From: Parachryseolinea silvisoli
GTDB taxonomy: Bacteria > Bacteroidota > Bacteroidia > Cytophagales > Cyclobacteriaceae
Direction: 5' to 3'
Assembly: GCF_021190955.1 (NCBI RefSeq)
Contig: NZ_JAIOAO010000001.1
Span: 248,001 to 312,000 of the forward strand
DNA length: 64,000 nt
In this document: in pieces, positions 35,638 through 44,826 of the stretch
Layout of the letters: every line of letters starts with the position of its first letter
Numbering within the stretch: position 1 is the first letter of the stretch
Program-made: the position numbers and the translations under genes
Notes under the pieces: model-generated
Seen by the model: the letters and a program-made list of their open reading frames with translations, nothing else
What the model was told of the DNA's origin: nothing
Database searches by the model: none

Positions 35638-36951
35638 TTACGTATTGCTGAAAAGGAGGAATGCTATAATCAATGTCACGATGATATTAAACAGCTGCGC
35701 AATCAGAAACGCATACAGTGGTTTGCGGCTCTCGGCGTTGAAGAGGTCCGAGAATTTGGTTTCCAGACCAATACTCGTAAAGGCCAGCACGAACCATAAC
35801 AGTTGCACACTTTTGAGGCTGGCGCTCAGACTTTTTAATTGATCTTCCGGAAGCCAGCCGGCCCGTACGGTACCTGCTTCGGTTACCGTAGGAGACAACA
35901 ACGTAAACAGCAGCGACGCTGCCAGGAAGCCAAGCACGAACTTCGGGAAGCGCTCCCAGATCACGGCCAGCGTAGGCTGCTTCACAGCGTCCTGGGTTTT
36001 ACCCTTGTTGGTATACGTCCAATAAACACTGATGGCGAAGGCCGCCAATCCCAACAGTACGTTTTGCGAGAACTTCACAATGGTACTGATCTTGAGCGCC
36101 GTCTCTCCCACCAGCGTGCCCGATGCCACTACCGCCCCCGTTGTATCGATGCTGCCACCGAGCCAGGCACCTGTAACCGCTTCCGGAAAGTCGAAGTAAC
36201 GGGCGATGTATGGCATAAAGATCATCATGGGAATGGCCGTAATCAGCACCAGCGAAATGATATACGAAAGTTTCTTGGTATCACCCTTGATGGCCCCCGC
36301 CGTCGCGATGGCGGCCGATACACCACAGATCGACACCGCGCTTGACAGCATCATGGTCAGCTCATCATCGAGCTTAAACTTTCTACATACCCAAAAGGCA
36401 AAATACCACACCGATACCACGACCAGCAAGGCTTGAATGAGGCCGAGGGAGCCGGCTTTGAGGATGTCGGTAAAGATCACGGATGTGCCTAGCAGTACGA
36501 GGCCGATCTTCACAAACATTTCTGCCGTCAGTGCAGACCGAAACCATTCCGGCAGGTCAAGGGTGTTGCTCACCAGCAAGCCTATCGAGAGGCTAAAGAT
36601 CACGGCTTCCAGCCCCAGTCCTTTGATGCCGCTGTTGCCGGCGATCACCAGGGCGAGTATCGTCAGTACCGCGATCACCGGAAACACTTTCACAAATGCG
36701 CGCAGCGACTTCCCGGTAAGCCAGGCACCCAACAAGCCCACAGCAAATACAAAAACAAACTGCACAAGTATTGCCCCGAGGTTGGCCCCCGTCAGCACGG
36801 TATCGCGCAGACTGGCGCCATCTTTCCAGCCATACGCCGGCGCGGGCACGAGGTAAAAGAAGCTGATGAAAATGATCAGGAAGCCAAGGACCACGACGGC
36901 CCAATCTTCGTGTAGCGGGGTTCTTGCTTTGGCGGTTGTTGTGTTGCTCAT
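35638..36951 (-). CDS. YeiH-family putative sulfate/sulfite exporter
   Basis: A polytopic membrane protein of 437 residues with about 11 helices from the YeiH/UPF0324 family. Diagnostic stretches are 'GLGLEAVIFSLSIGLLVSNT', 'FVKIGLVLLGTSVIF', 'SSAVSICGVSAAIATAGAIK' and 'TGAWLGGSIDTTGAVVASG'. Family members are annotated as sulfate or sulfite exporters on limited evidence. The location supports a sulfur-anion role: it follows the SoxC-like sulfite dehydrogenase and the FAD enzyme in the same orientation, 32 bases after the latter. It could remove sulfate or excess sulfite produced from the imported substrate. Confidence 0.87.
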   Translation of the reverse strand: MSNTTTAKARTPLHEDWAVVVLGFLIIFISFFYLVPAPAYGWKDGASLRDTVLTGANLGAILVQFVFVFAVGLLGAWLTGKSLRAFVKVFPVIAVLTILALVIAGNSGIKGLGLEAVIFSLSIGLLVSNTLDLPEWFRSALTAEMFVKIGLVLLGTSVIFTDILKAGSLGLIQALLVVVSVWYFAFWVCRKFKLDDELTMMLSSAVSICGVSAAIATAGAIKGDTKKLSYIISLVLITAIPMMIFMPYIARYFDFPEAVTGAWLGGSIDTTGAVVASGTLVGETALKISTIVKFSQNVLLGLAAFAISVYWTYTNKGKTQDAVKQPTLAVIWERFPKFVLGFLAASLLFTLLSPTVTEAGTVRAGWLPEDQLKSLSASLKSVQLLWFVLAFTSIGLETKFSDLFNAESRKPLYAFLIAQLFNIIVTLIIAFLLFSNT

Positions 36952-36983
36952 ACCAGGTGGTTATCGAATAAAAAAATGTATGT

Positions 36984-38405
36984 CTAGAAAATATCACTTA
37001 GCGCGCGCCGCGCCGCATGAAAGCCGCACATGCCATGTACACCGCCACCGGGCGGCGTAGAGGACGAGCAGATGTAGATGCCTTTGGCAGAAGTACGGTA
37101 CGGCGACAAGCGCAATGCAGGTCGCGTAAAGAGCTGCCCGAGATCGATCACTCCACCGTTGATGTCACCACCGATATAGTTAGGGTTGTGCTCATGCATC
37201 TGCACGGTGTTCATCGTGTGCCGCGCAATAATGCGATCACGGAAACCGGGGGCAAAACGCTCTACCTGTTTTTCAATGGCCTCGGTCATATCCCGTGTCG
37301 AGCCGTGGGGCACGTGGCAATATGCCCAGGCAGTATGATGCCCGGCCGGAGCGCGTGTCGGATCAAATACACTCTGCTGCGCCAGCAGTACGAACGGTTT
37401 GTCTGCATGGCGGCCGGTAGACGTCTCATATTCTGACTGGGCAATCTCGTCAAAGGTATTGCCCAGGTGCACTGTGCCTGCAATGCGGCACGCCGGCGCC
37501 GTAAAAGGCACCGGACCATTCAGGGCCCAATCGATCTTAAAGACGCCCATACCATACCGGTAGCGTTGTAACTGCCAGGTATATAATGACGAGAATGTAT
37601 GGCCTGCGATCTGCAACAGCTGGCGTGGTGTAACATCCAGCAGTACAGCCTTCGACGCCGGCAGGTCGCGCAGGCTGCGCACAAAGAAACCCGTCTGAAT
37701 GGCCCCTCCGAGCGATTTAAAGTACGAAACCAGCGCGTTGGCAATGGATTGTGATCCACCGACGGGCACGGGCCATCCCTTCAAATGCGCGTTGGCCATC
37801 AGCACCAACCCGATGGCCGCAGAAGAGAGGTTACTGAGCGGCTGTATACCGTGGGCTGCCATGCCGGCCCAAAGGCCTTTGCCTTGCGGCGTGGCGAAGC
37901 GACGGGAAATCGCCTTCGCCGAACGCAACGCGTGAATGCCAAACCGCGCCATCGCCATCGGGTGACGCGGTATAGAAAGCGGTCCCAGTACGTCTTCGGC
38001 CATGTACGGCCACGTGTCTACTACTGGTTTGATCAGATGACGATACGCTTGCTCATCGCGGCGTAATGCACGGGCCGTTACATCGAGTGACATATCGAGA
38101 AAGGCTTCGCTGCCGTCTTCCAACGGATGGGCAGCAGCAATGTCGGGCAGGATATAGCGCAGGCCGTGCTTCTCCAGCGGCAGCTTGCTAAAGAACGGCG
38201 ACGCGATGGCGAGCGGGTGTATGGCCGAGCATACGTCGTGCGTAAAGCCCGGCAGGGTCAGTGCTTCCGAGCGCATGCCTCCGCCCAAAGTGTCTTTTCC
38301 TTCTATCAGCAACACAGAGCATCCCGCTTGCTGCAAGGTGATCGCAGCGGCCAGACCATTAGGTCCCGACCCAACCACGATCGCATCATATTCTGTTTTA
38401 CCCAC
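36984..38405 (-). CDS. FAD-dependent oxidoreductase (phytoene-desaturase/PYROXD2-like)
   Basis: About 474 residues. The N-terminus has the dinucleotide-binding fold 'DAIVVGSGPNGLAAAITL', then 'LLIEGKDTLGGGMRSE' and 'GFTHDVCSAIHPLAIASPFF'. The C-terminus has the FAD-closing segment 'GIYICSSSTPPGGGVHGMCG'. This is the amine-oxidase/phytoene-desaturase superfamily, closest to PYROXD2-type proteins; no carotenoid genes are nearby, so carotenoid desaturation is unlikely. The start is taken as the GTG at 38405, where similarity begins, because the frame open to 38570 would overlap the sulfite dehydrogenase gene by 149 bases. It has no signal peptide, so it is probably cytosolic. It lies inside the SusCD-Sox operon, with an unknown reaction. 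Confidence 0.82.
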   Translation of the reverse strand: MGKTEYDAIVVGSGPNGLAAAITLQQAGCSVLLIEGKDTLGGGMRSEALTLPGFTHDVCSAIHPLAIASPFFSKLPLEKHGLRYILPDIAAAHPLEDGSEAFLDMSLDVTARALRRDEQAYRHLIKPVVDTWPYMAEDVLGPLSIPRHPMAMARFGIHALRSAKAISRRFATPQGKGLWAGMAAHGIQPLSNLSSAAIGLVLMANAHLKGWPVPVGGSQSIANALVSYFKSLGGAIQTGFFVRSLRDLPASKAVLLDVTPRQLLQIAGHTFSSLYTWQLQRYRYGMGVFKIDWALNGPVPFTAPACRIAGTVHLGNTFDEIAQSEYETSTGRHADKPFVLLAQQSVFDPTRAPAGHHTAWAYCHVPHGSTRDMTEAIEKQVERFAPGFRDRIIARHTMNTVQMHEHNPNYIGGDINGGVIDLGQLFTRPALRLSPYRTSAKGIYICSSSTPPGGGVHGMCGFHAARRALSDIF

Positions 38406-38421
38406 GTCGTTGCATATTTGG

Positions 38422-39699
38422 TCACTTTCTCCCCGCTTCCGGCTGTAGCAGTACCTCACCGGTACGCTTGACGCGCCACGCCGTGATGGGATTAAAGTGA
38501 TAGCCCCCCTTGCTCCCCCCACGGGCGTCCGAAAGCTGACGAAAAGTAGGCTGAATATAACCGGTTTCATCGATTGCGCGACTCATAATTTCAGTCTCTT
38601 CACCATTCCATTGCCATATATAGCGGAATGGGGTGTGCGCCTTATCCAGCACCGGGTCCTGCAAGCGCGCGGGCGCCCAGGTTTTGCCGGCGTCGGTGCT
38701 CACCTCCACCGCCTGAATTTTGCCCCGCCCACTCCAGGCCAGACCGCGGATTTCGATCCACCCTTTCTCCACATGCGCCGGGTACGCCGGAAACGTAATG
38801 ATCGAACGGGCATCCATCACAAAACTAAACTGCCGCACCTTGCCGTCGCCAATGGACTCGGTGTACTTGGATGTCTCCTCGCGCGTCATAAACGGCTGGT
38901 CTGAGAGCTCGAGGCGACGCAGCCACTTGACACTGGTGTTTCCCTCCCAACCCGGCAACAACAGCCGCAGCGGATATCCTTGCTCAGGCCGGATCGCCTC
39001 GCCGTTCTGCGCATAAACGATCATGGCATCTTCCCAGCCCTTGCTCACCAACACACTGCGTGTCATCACGGCCGCGTCAGCCCCTTCGGCCAGAAACCAG
39101 CTGGCCGTAGATTTCACACCCACTTCGCGAAACAACGTCGACAGCATGACGCCTGTCCACTCACTTTGACTCGTCAGGCCGCAGATCTCCTGCGGTGTAA
39201 GCGTCTCGTTGCCACCGCGAAAATTCCCCGAACACTCGACAAAACAAATGCGCGATACCGATGGAAAGCGTTTCAGTTCCGCCATCGTAAAGATCATTGG
39301 CTTCTCCACCATGCCGTGTATCATCAGCTCGTGGCGCTCCGGGTCTATCTGCGGCACACCGCCGTGGTTGCGTTCAAAGTGCAAGTCAGACGGCGTAATC
39401 ATACCGTAAAGATCTTGTAGCGGCGTACGCGACGATGTATCAGACGGCTTTTTGCGCGGTACCTCGAACGGCGAGCGCGTACCCAATACACCGGGTGGCG
39501 TACCGAGCTTTTTTGTAGTATCCTGAATGCTCTTCTCCGCGTGGGTCACAGCCGCCTGCATTCGTTTGCCAAATGCGGTCTGCACCAATACAACGGCCGC
39601 CGTAGCGGCCCCACCCAGCCACGCACGCCGTTTCATCGTAGTACGGGTACGTACCGGCGTTGTTGCGTAATGCTGTATCTCTTCTTTGTCTTTCTCCAT
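38422..39699 (-). CDS. soxC: SoxC-like sulfite dehydrogenase, molybdopterin subunit
   Basis: Periplasmic molybdenum enzyme of the sulfite-oxidase family, 425 residues. A twin-arginine-type export signal ('TMKRRAWLGGAATAAVVLVQ') fits folding with cofactor before export. The core has 'DPERHELMIHGMVEKP', then the Mo-ligand region 'RICFVECSGNFRGG', with Cys156 as the likely molybdenum ligand. 'GYPLRLLLPGWEGNTSVKWL' and the dimerisation domain 'QAVEVSTDAGKTWAPARLQ' follow. SoxC pairs with the cytochrome SoxD to oxidise sulfur intermediates or sulfite. The SoxD-like cytochrome gene is directly upstream with a 15-base gap, as in classical soxCD. No soxXA, soxYZ or soxB gene is present here, so this is not a full Sox cluster. 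Confidence 0.9.
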   Translation of the reverse strand: MEKDKEEIQHYATTPVRTRTTMKRRAWLGGAATAAVVLVQTAFGKRMQAAVTHAEKSIQDTTKKLGTPPGVLGTRSPFEVPRKKPSDTSSRTPLQDLYGMITPSDLHFERNHGGVPQIDPERHELMIHGMVEKPMIFTMAELKRFPSVSRICFVECSGNFRGGNETLTPQEICGLTSQSEWTGVMLSTLFREVGVKSTASWFLAEGADAAVMTRSVLVSKGWEDAMIVYAQNGEAIRPEQGYPLRLLLPGWEGNTSVKWLRRLELSDQPFMTREETSKYTESIGDGKVRQFSFVMDARSIITFPAYPAHVEKGWIEIRGLAWSGRGKIQAVEVSTDAGKTWAPARLQDPVLDKAHTPFRYIWQWNGEETEIMSRAIDETGYIQPTFRQLSDARGGSKGGYHFNPITAWRVKRTGEVLLQPEAGRK

Positions 39700-39714
39700 A
39701 AGCTCTTCCTCGCG

Positions 39715-40368
39715 TTACCGTATCTCCGGGCCGCCTTTGCGGTCGTCGGTCACAAACATTTCCCGCGCGGGCATCACCACCTGCGGCAGGTTTTGATTGG
39801 TTAGTACAGTGGTAGAATCGATAATGTCGTTAGCATGTAGCAGAAATGCCGTCAGGCTATATACTTGTTCCGGCGTAAGCGATCCGGAGCTGTCGTACGG
39901 CATGGCGCGACGTATATAATCGTACAGTGTGCTGGCGTAGGGCCAGTAATTGCCAACGGTTTTTTCCTGTTTGCCTTTGCGGGTAGTATCACTCGGGATA
40001 GAGACCAATGCGCTGTAAGGTCCCTCTACACCGGTGCGTCCATGACAACGCGCACATTTTTGCTGGTATAGCAATTGCCCCTCGCGTACCGTTCCAGAGC
40101 CCGGAGGAAGGCCTTGCCCATCCGGGCGAACATCGATATCCAACGTCGCGATCTCCGCCGCCGTGGCTACCCGCCCCAACCCCGACGTTGCCGGCCAGGC
40201 GCTTTCTCCTGTCGTGACCTCGTTGTTACGAAAAAAACAGGAGGTAAGCGCGAACGCTAACACCACCACGTATAGCGCTCGTCGCCCACCTGCCTGAAAG
40301 ATTGTTGGTCTGTTTCGACCAGCAATAAGCGGAGCTGGCACCGTACCTAACCCAAATAAAGAACGCAT
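39715..40368 (-). CDS. SoxD-like c-type cytochrome
   Basis: A 217-residue monohaem cytochrome c with the CXXCH site 'CARCHG' (Cys105, Cys108, His109) and a probable axial Met in 'YIRRAMPYDSSGSLTPEQVY'. The segment 'GRVATAAEIATLDIDVRPDG' is typical of SoxD-like proteins. A lipoprotein-type signal is visible ('FALTSCFF', Cys44), preceded by an unusually long N-terminal stretch, so the real start may be further in. It should accept electrons from the adjacent SoxC-like dehydrogenase and pass them to the respiratory chain. It is shorter than the two-domain SoxD of alphaproteobacteria. Confidence 0.85.
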   Translation of the reverse strand: MRSLFGLGTVPAPLIAGRNRPTIFQAGGRRALYVVVLAFALTSCFFRNNEVTTGESAWPATSGLGRVATAAEIATLDIDVRPDGQGLPPGSGTVREGQLLYQQKCARCHGRTGVEGPYSALVSIPSDTTRKGKQEKTVGNYWPYASTLYDYIRRAMPYDSSGSLTPEQVYSLTAFLLHANDIIDSTTVLTNQNLPQVVMPAREMFVTDDRKGGPEIR

Positions 40369-40385
40369 GCCAACTCCCTTACTGA

Positions 40386-41990
40386 TTATTGATAGTCGCC
40401 CGCCGACAGCGTACTGCCCGACAGTGCGTATTGTTTGTCCTGCCGGTCCAGCACGACATACACTGAATCTTGTTTTTCATCGACGCCCCGCAGAATCACC
40501 CGCGCCCCGCCGCGTTCTACTTCGTAGTGCAGCACCATGCGTTTACGGTCGTCATATTTTCCTCTCTCCTTGGCAAACTCCCGGTCACGACGGGTTGAAG
40601 CCGCCCGGGCATTGATCTTTGAGTTCTCGTCACCAATGTGTGTCCATGCTTGCGGACTAATCCAATTGTCGGCATAGATACCTTCTTTTTTGACTTCAGG
40701 CTTTTTCTTTTTTGCCAGGCGTGTCGCATCGGGGTCACCACCGTCGCCGCCTGCACCCGCGGTAACGTTACGCCGGTCGGGTATCGCTTTATATTTGTCC
40801 TGTAGGTATAATACCTGGTCCACCGTATCGGCATAATAATGGAACGCACGGCGTCCGCCGCCTACACCGGCCAGCTCAAAGGTGCGGTTGATATCGCGTT
40901 GCGGGTCACCGCCACCGTTCGACAAGTCTAGGTCAGTGGGTTTGTTTACTTTAAAGGTCAGGGTCGTCCAGTTTTCGAGGGTCACCTCCGACCACCGCAG
41001 CGAGTCGAGCGGATGGTAGGCCAGCGCCTGGTTGTTCACACGAAACTCCGTCACGTTGTAATATCCGCGCAGCGCCGTGACACCTTTTGTAGAGGGCTGC
41101 TTGTATGGATCATACCAGAAGTTTACCAACTGAAGATAAAAGAGCACCACCAGGAACAGCACGATCGTCAGCGACTTGATCCCAACACGTGCGCCTTGCT
41201 GCCACGGCTTTGCGAACGCCGGGTAAAATGTCACCAGCCGGGCCGGTTGTTCCAGGATCAGCAGGCGGTATAATGCCGGGATATAGTGCACCAGCAGGAA
41301 GCCCGCCAGCAACACAAAGTACGAGCTGTAAACGTGCACGCCGCCATCATAGGCGAAGTTCACATAGACAATATCGCCCAGCGCACCGAACAGCAAGGCA
41401 GCTCCCAGTAGCGTTGTCTTGCGAAAGAATAGCAACGTACCGGCGGCTACTTCTACAATACCCGCAAAGACCTGGTACCACGGCACAATGCCGATCGAAA
41501 GCCAGTATATCTTTTGCGCGGTAAAGTCGCCGAAGTCGGTGTTGAGCAATGCCGTCGAGGGGTAAGGCATCTGCACGGGCAGCAGCTTCGTAAAGCCGAA
41601 ACCAATAATACCGATCCCCGCGCGGTAACGTACAATGGCGCGCAGCCAGTAGTATAACACGTTGTAATCTTCCGGCTTCTTGCGGATGCGGTCGATCACC
41701 GTCCACACGGCACCGAGGCCAAGCGATACCAAAAACGTTGTAATCCAGTTGGCATAACCGGCCAGCGGGCTGCCAAAAATCTCGTTACCAAAGAAGTTCA
41801 ACCCCGAGCCAAACCGCGCTATGTCATACAGGTCGCGGTAGTGCAGGTTGGTCCAGTCAATGGACCACACATGTTTATACCACTCTGGGTTGTTGGGAAT
41901 GCTCAGGCTGATGAAGAATATAAATGCTACGCGGAAGGCAAACTTTTCGTATTCCTTCCAGGGGCGGTATGCGGTCGTGCGTAAGGGCAT
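40386..41990 (-). CDS. DoxX-like membrane protein with large C-terminal domain (copy 2)
   Basis: 534 residues. The N-terminal ~300 residues hold several helices with a DoxX-like core ('IGFGFTKLLPVQMPYPSTAL', 'WYQVFAGIVEVAAGTLLFF', 'ALGDIVYVNFAYDGGVHVYS'). After a last helix ('SLTIVLFLVVLFYLQLVNFW') comes a ~230-residue hydrophilic domain, presumably periplasmic, with a Lys/Gly-rich insertion (around 'RLAKKKKPEVKKEG') and C-terminal beta strands. DoxD/DoxX proteins are known as thiosulfate:quinone oxidoreductase subunits in Acidianus, and DoxX-like proteins elsewhere take part in redox reactions. It is a diverged tandem paralogue of the next gene (42003-43400) and lies 17 bases before the SoxD-like gene. 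Electron transfer to quinone is plausible but unproven. Confidence 0.75.
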   Translation of the reverse strand: MPLRTTAYRPWKEYEKFAFRVAFIFFISLSIPNNPEWYKHVWSIDWTNLHYRDLYDIARFGSGLNFFGNEIFGSPLAGYANWITTFLVSLGLGAVWTVIDRIRKKPEDYNVLYYWLRAIVRYRAGIGIIGFGFTKLLPVQMPYPSTALLNTDFGDFTAQKIYWLSIGIVPWYQVFAGIVEVAAGTLLFFRKTTLLGAALLFGALGDIVYVNFAYDGGVHVYSSYFVLLAGFLLVHYIPALYRLLILEQPARLVTFYPAFAKPWQQGARVGIKSLTIVLFLVVLFYLQLVNFWYDPYKQPSTKGVTALRGYYNVTEFRVNNQALAYHPLDSLRWSEVTLENWTTLTFKVNKPTDLDLSNGGGDPQRDINRTFELAGVGGGRRAFHYYADTVDQVLYLQDKYKAIPDRRNVTAGAGGDGGDPDATRLAKKKKPEVKKEGIYADNWISPQAWTHIGDENSKINARAASTRRDREFAKERGKYDDRKRMVLHYEVERGGARVILRGVDEKQDSVYVVLDRQDKQYALSGSTLSAGDYQ

Positions 41991-42002
41991 GGCTGCCGTG
42001 GT

Positions 42003-43400
42003 TTATAGTTTTAATCCTCTGCGACGACCGGCTTTGGCCGCTTCGTCCAGCAGGTATTTTTTATTGATCTTGTGTAGCTCGATGTATACCGAGTCCCTTT
42101 CCGCAGTCACACCGGCCAGCGTAATGGTCGCGGCATCGGGGCGCGTGTAGCGCAACGTCAGGGGTTTGTCGCCAGCGCGAAAGGTTAATACCTGATTCAC
42201 CGTATCGGCCTCATAGCGCAGGTAATGACGGCCCGTCGTGCCGGCATATTCATAGTTCCGGGCGTCGTCGTTTGCGAATATTTCCTCGGTGCCGGCGGTC
42301 ACCAGCGGCGTCAGTTGGTTGGTGCGGATGCTAAGCGTCGCCCATTTCTCAAAGGCCACATCGCGCCAGCGTTGTGCATCGGTAGCGCTGGGCGGTATCT
42401 CCTGGCCGTTGAGACGGAACGTATGTACGTCGTAAAGACCTGCGGCATGCGCCAACCCGGGAGCTTGGGGAAATTGATAGCCACCCTGCCGGTATGTTTG
42501 CAAGCTTTGATAGCCATACCAACCTGCAAACGCTACAAATAGCACCTTCAGCGACCAGCGCCCATACTGTTGCCAGCCCGGCTGAAATACCGGTTTGTAG
42601 CGGTCCGGCTCCGTAGGTTGTTCGAACGATGTAAGCCGTAAGAGGCGCGGCACATCGTACGCCAGCAGGAACGCTGCAAATGTGATCAGCAGCAAGCTAT
42701 ATACAAACTCGCCACCTTCGTACGCCAGGTTCGACATCAGCACATTGCCCGTAAACGGCAGTACAATAAACGCTCCGATGGAGGCCGTCTTGCGGTATAA
42801 CAACAGCAGCGCGGCGCCCGCTTCGACCAGGCCGAGGAACGACTGATAGCCGGGCACAATGCCCGTGCTCATCGAGAAGATCTTCCAGGCGCTGATGTCG
42901 CCGTAGTGCGTATTGAGATTGCCTACCGAAGGCAGCGGCATTTGCATCGGATAAACCTTTATCAGCGCATAGGCCAGCAGTCCAAAGGCCAGGCGGTAGC
43001 GCAGCACCACGCGCAGCGCGTAGTAAAGATTGTTATACTCCTTACGCTCGCGGTCCCAATAGCTCCAGAGCGCCGTCGCAGCGATCGCCAGGGCCGCCGC
43101 CACGCCCCAGTCCGCCAGGACAGGCACGTCGCCAAAGAAACGCGGCGTATAGCGGGCCGCATAAAATATATCGCGCAGCGACAGGAGTGCGCCATCGGGC
43201 GCAAACAAGTCGCGGAAATACTTCCAGTCAAGGGGTACGATCTGAATCAGGAAGTACACAAAGAAGAAGCGGAAGATCGTCTTCTCCCAACCTTTCCAGG
43301 CCTGCGCCTGCTCTTGCTGGCCGGCCGGCTTCACCACAGGCGAAGCGGCGTAGGCCTTGTCCCGGTGTACGGGCGCGACGGGGGTTTCTACCACATTCAT
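42003..43400 (-). CDS. DoxX-like membrane protein with C-terminal periplasmic domain (copy 1)
   Basis: 465 residues, parallel in layout to its downstream neighbour: N-terminal helix ('TIFRFFFVYFLIQIVPLDW'), a DoxX-like core ('LLAYALIKVYPMQMPLPSVG', 'GYQSFLGLVEAGAALLLLYR', 'NLAYEGGEFVYSLLLITFAA'), a last helix and a hydrophilic C-terminal domain ('DAQRWRDVAFEKWATLSIRT'). Matching phrases such as 'MQMPLPS'/'VQMPYPS' and 'WRDVAFEKWATLSI'/'WSEVTLENWTTLTF' show that the two genes arose by duplication. The C-terminal domain lacks the Lys/Gly-rich insertion of the other copy. It follows the SusD gene by 28 bases and precedes the other copy by 12. Two different copies suggest a heteromeric membrane complex serving the Sox-like enzymes. 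Confidence 0.75.
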   Translation of the reverse strand: MNVVETPVAPVHRDKAYAASPVVKPAGQQEQAQAWKGWEKTIFRFFFVYFLIQIVPLDWKYFRDLFAPDGALLSLRDIFYAARYTPRFFGDVPVLADWGVAAALAIAATALWSYWDRERKEYNNLYYALRVVLRYRLAFGLLAYALIKVYPMQMPLPSVGNLNTHYGDISAWKIFSMSTGIVPGYQSFLGLVEAGAALLLLYRKTASIGAFIVLPFTGNVLMSNLAYEGGEFVYSLLLITFAAFLLAYDVPRLLRLTSFEQPTEPDRYKPVFQPGWQQYGRWSLKVLFVAFAGWYGYQSLQTYRQGGYQFPQAPGLAHAAGLYDVHTFRLNGQEIPPSATDAQRWRDVAFEKWATLSIRTNQLTPLVTAGTEEIFANDDARNYEYAGTTGRHYLRYEADTVNQVLTFRAGDKPLTLRYTRPDAATITLAGVTAERDSVYIELHKINKKYLLDEAAKAGRRRGLKL

Positions 43401-43428
43401 AACGATCGGCGGTTAAGGTATGGGTTGT

Positions 43429-44814
43429 CTAATTATAAGGGGCGTATTGATCCAGGGTCTTGTCCACCAGGCGCTCCGCCGCCGGTATCGGCATGACGTA
43501 GCGTCCTTTATCGGTAATGCTCAATACATCCGCAGCGCGATCGGTACGCACCAGGTCAAACCAGCGGTGATGCTCGAACGCAAACTCCACGCGGCGCTCC
43601 AGGTCGATAGCGTCCAGGATCTCCTCTTGCGTCGTCGCGGTGCTGCCGGCCAGTCCCGCACGTATCCGCACGGCATCGAGGTCCTTCACAGCGTCGACCA
43701 GCTTATCTTGCTCCGCGCGGGCCTCCGCGCGAATGAGGTATAGCTCGGCAATGCGAATCACAAAGGCCGGGTCGGATCCGGGCTTGCGGTAGTATAGATT
43801 GTTATACCAGTTACCGGAACCATCTTTCGCGATCAACGTATTGCGGTTACCGCCGATGGTCGGGTCATTCAACAACTCTACAATCTCGTCGCTGGGTGCC
43901 CACTGACGCGTGCCACCATTTGCCTGGATCTGCCACGAGGAAAAATGGTTGTTTATTTCCGTAGTACCATTAAAGAAGATTTCGAATACCGACTCCACCG
44001 AACCCCGCACCGTGGCCGGGAAAAAGAAGGAGTTATAGGGACCAACCAGTTTATAGTTGGCCTCGTCGGCAATCAGTTTATCGGCATAACCTTCTGCGAG
44101 TGCCCACTCGCGCTGGTACAAATGGTACCGCGCGCGCAGCGCCCATACGGTCTTGCGGGTAGCCCGGTAGCGGTCGGTTGTTTCGGGCAGCAATGGCTCG
44201 GCAGCTTCCAGGTCGCTTAACACCTGCGCATACGCTTCTTCTACCGAACCGCGTCCAATGCCGATGTTGTCGGTCGCCACTTCTGTAGGCTTGGTAATGA
44301 TCGGCACGCCACCCCACACCCTCGCCAGATCAAAGTAGGCTATCGCGCGAACGAAGTAGGCCTCGCCCAGATATTGATCGCGTAGCGCATCCGTCAATGT
44401 AGGGTCGCCCGTAATTAATGGCACTTTGGCCAGCACATTGTTGGCCAGGTTTACCACACGATATATATTCGTCCACGTACTGCTCACCGTCGAGTTCTCG
44501 GCGTTTACCCGGTGCTTTTCAAATTCGCCGATCTGCGACTGCGAGCCCGTCCACTTTACGTTGCCACCCGACAGATATCCGATCGCTTCAAATGATGGGC
44601 TGCCACCACTGCTCGTACCATTATCAGTATATGAGGCAGCACCGTAATAAAATTTATTGTACATCGCCCGCACCGCTTGCTCGGCCGAGGTCTTGTCAAA
44701 AATAGGGTTGGTATCGGGAATGGTCTCCTTCGGCCGAACGTCCAGGTAGTCGCTGCACGACGCCACAAGAAGAAGCGTTAACAGAAGGCCCAGGTATATA
44801 CGAATTGTTTTCAT
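43429..44814 (-). CDS. RagB/SusD family nutrient-uptake outer membrane lipoprotein
   Basis: A 461-residue surface lipoprotein. The signal ends at Cys20 ('LLLTLLLVASCSDYLDVRPK'), and 'FDKTSAEQAVRAMYNKFYYG' and 'EAYFVRAIAYFDLARVWGGV' are standard SusD segments. The C-terminal 'AELYLIRAEARAEQ', 'DLDAVRIRAGL', 'ILDAIDLERRVEFAFEHHRW' and 'MPIPAAERLVDKTLDQ' block confirms the family. SusD proteins form the lid over a SusC channel and bind the ligand. The SusC gene is 12 bases upstream. SusCD pairs import glycans, peptides or other large molecules; the downstream Sox genes suggest that this pair handles a sulfur-containing compound. Confidence 0.93.
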   Translation of the reverse strand: MKTIRIYLGLLLTLLLVASCSDYLDVRPKETIPDTNPIFDKTSAEQAVRAMYNKFYYGAASYTDNGTSSGGSPSFEAIGYLSGGNVKWTGSQSQIGEFEKHRVNAENSTVSSTWTNIYRVVNLANNVLAKVPLITGDPTLTDALRDQYLGEAYFVRAIAYFDLARVWGGVPIITKPTEVATDNIGIGRGSVEEAYAQVLSDLEAAEPLLPETTDRYRATRKTVWALRARYHLYQREWALAEGYADKLIADEANYKLVGPYNSFFFPATVRGSVESVFEIFFNGTTEINNHFSSWQIQANGGTRQWAPSDEIVELLNDPTIGGNRNTLIAKDGSGNWYNNLYYRKPGSDPAFVIRIAELYLIRAEARAEQDKLVDAVKDLDAVRIRAGLAGSTATTQEEILDAIDLERRVEFAFEHHRWFDLVRTDRAADVLSITDKGRYVMPIPAAERLVDKTLDQYAPYN

Positions 44815-44826
44815 AAATGCGCGTGA

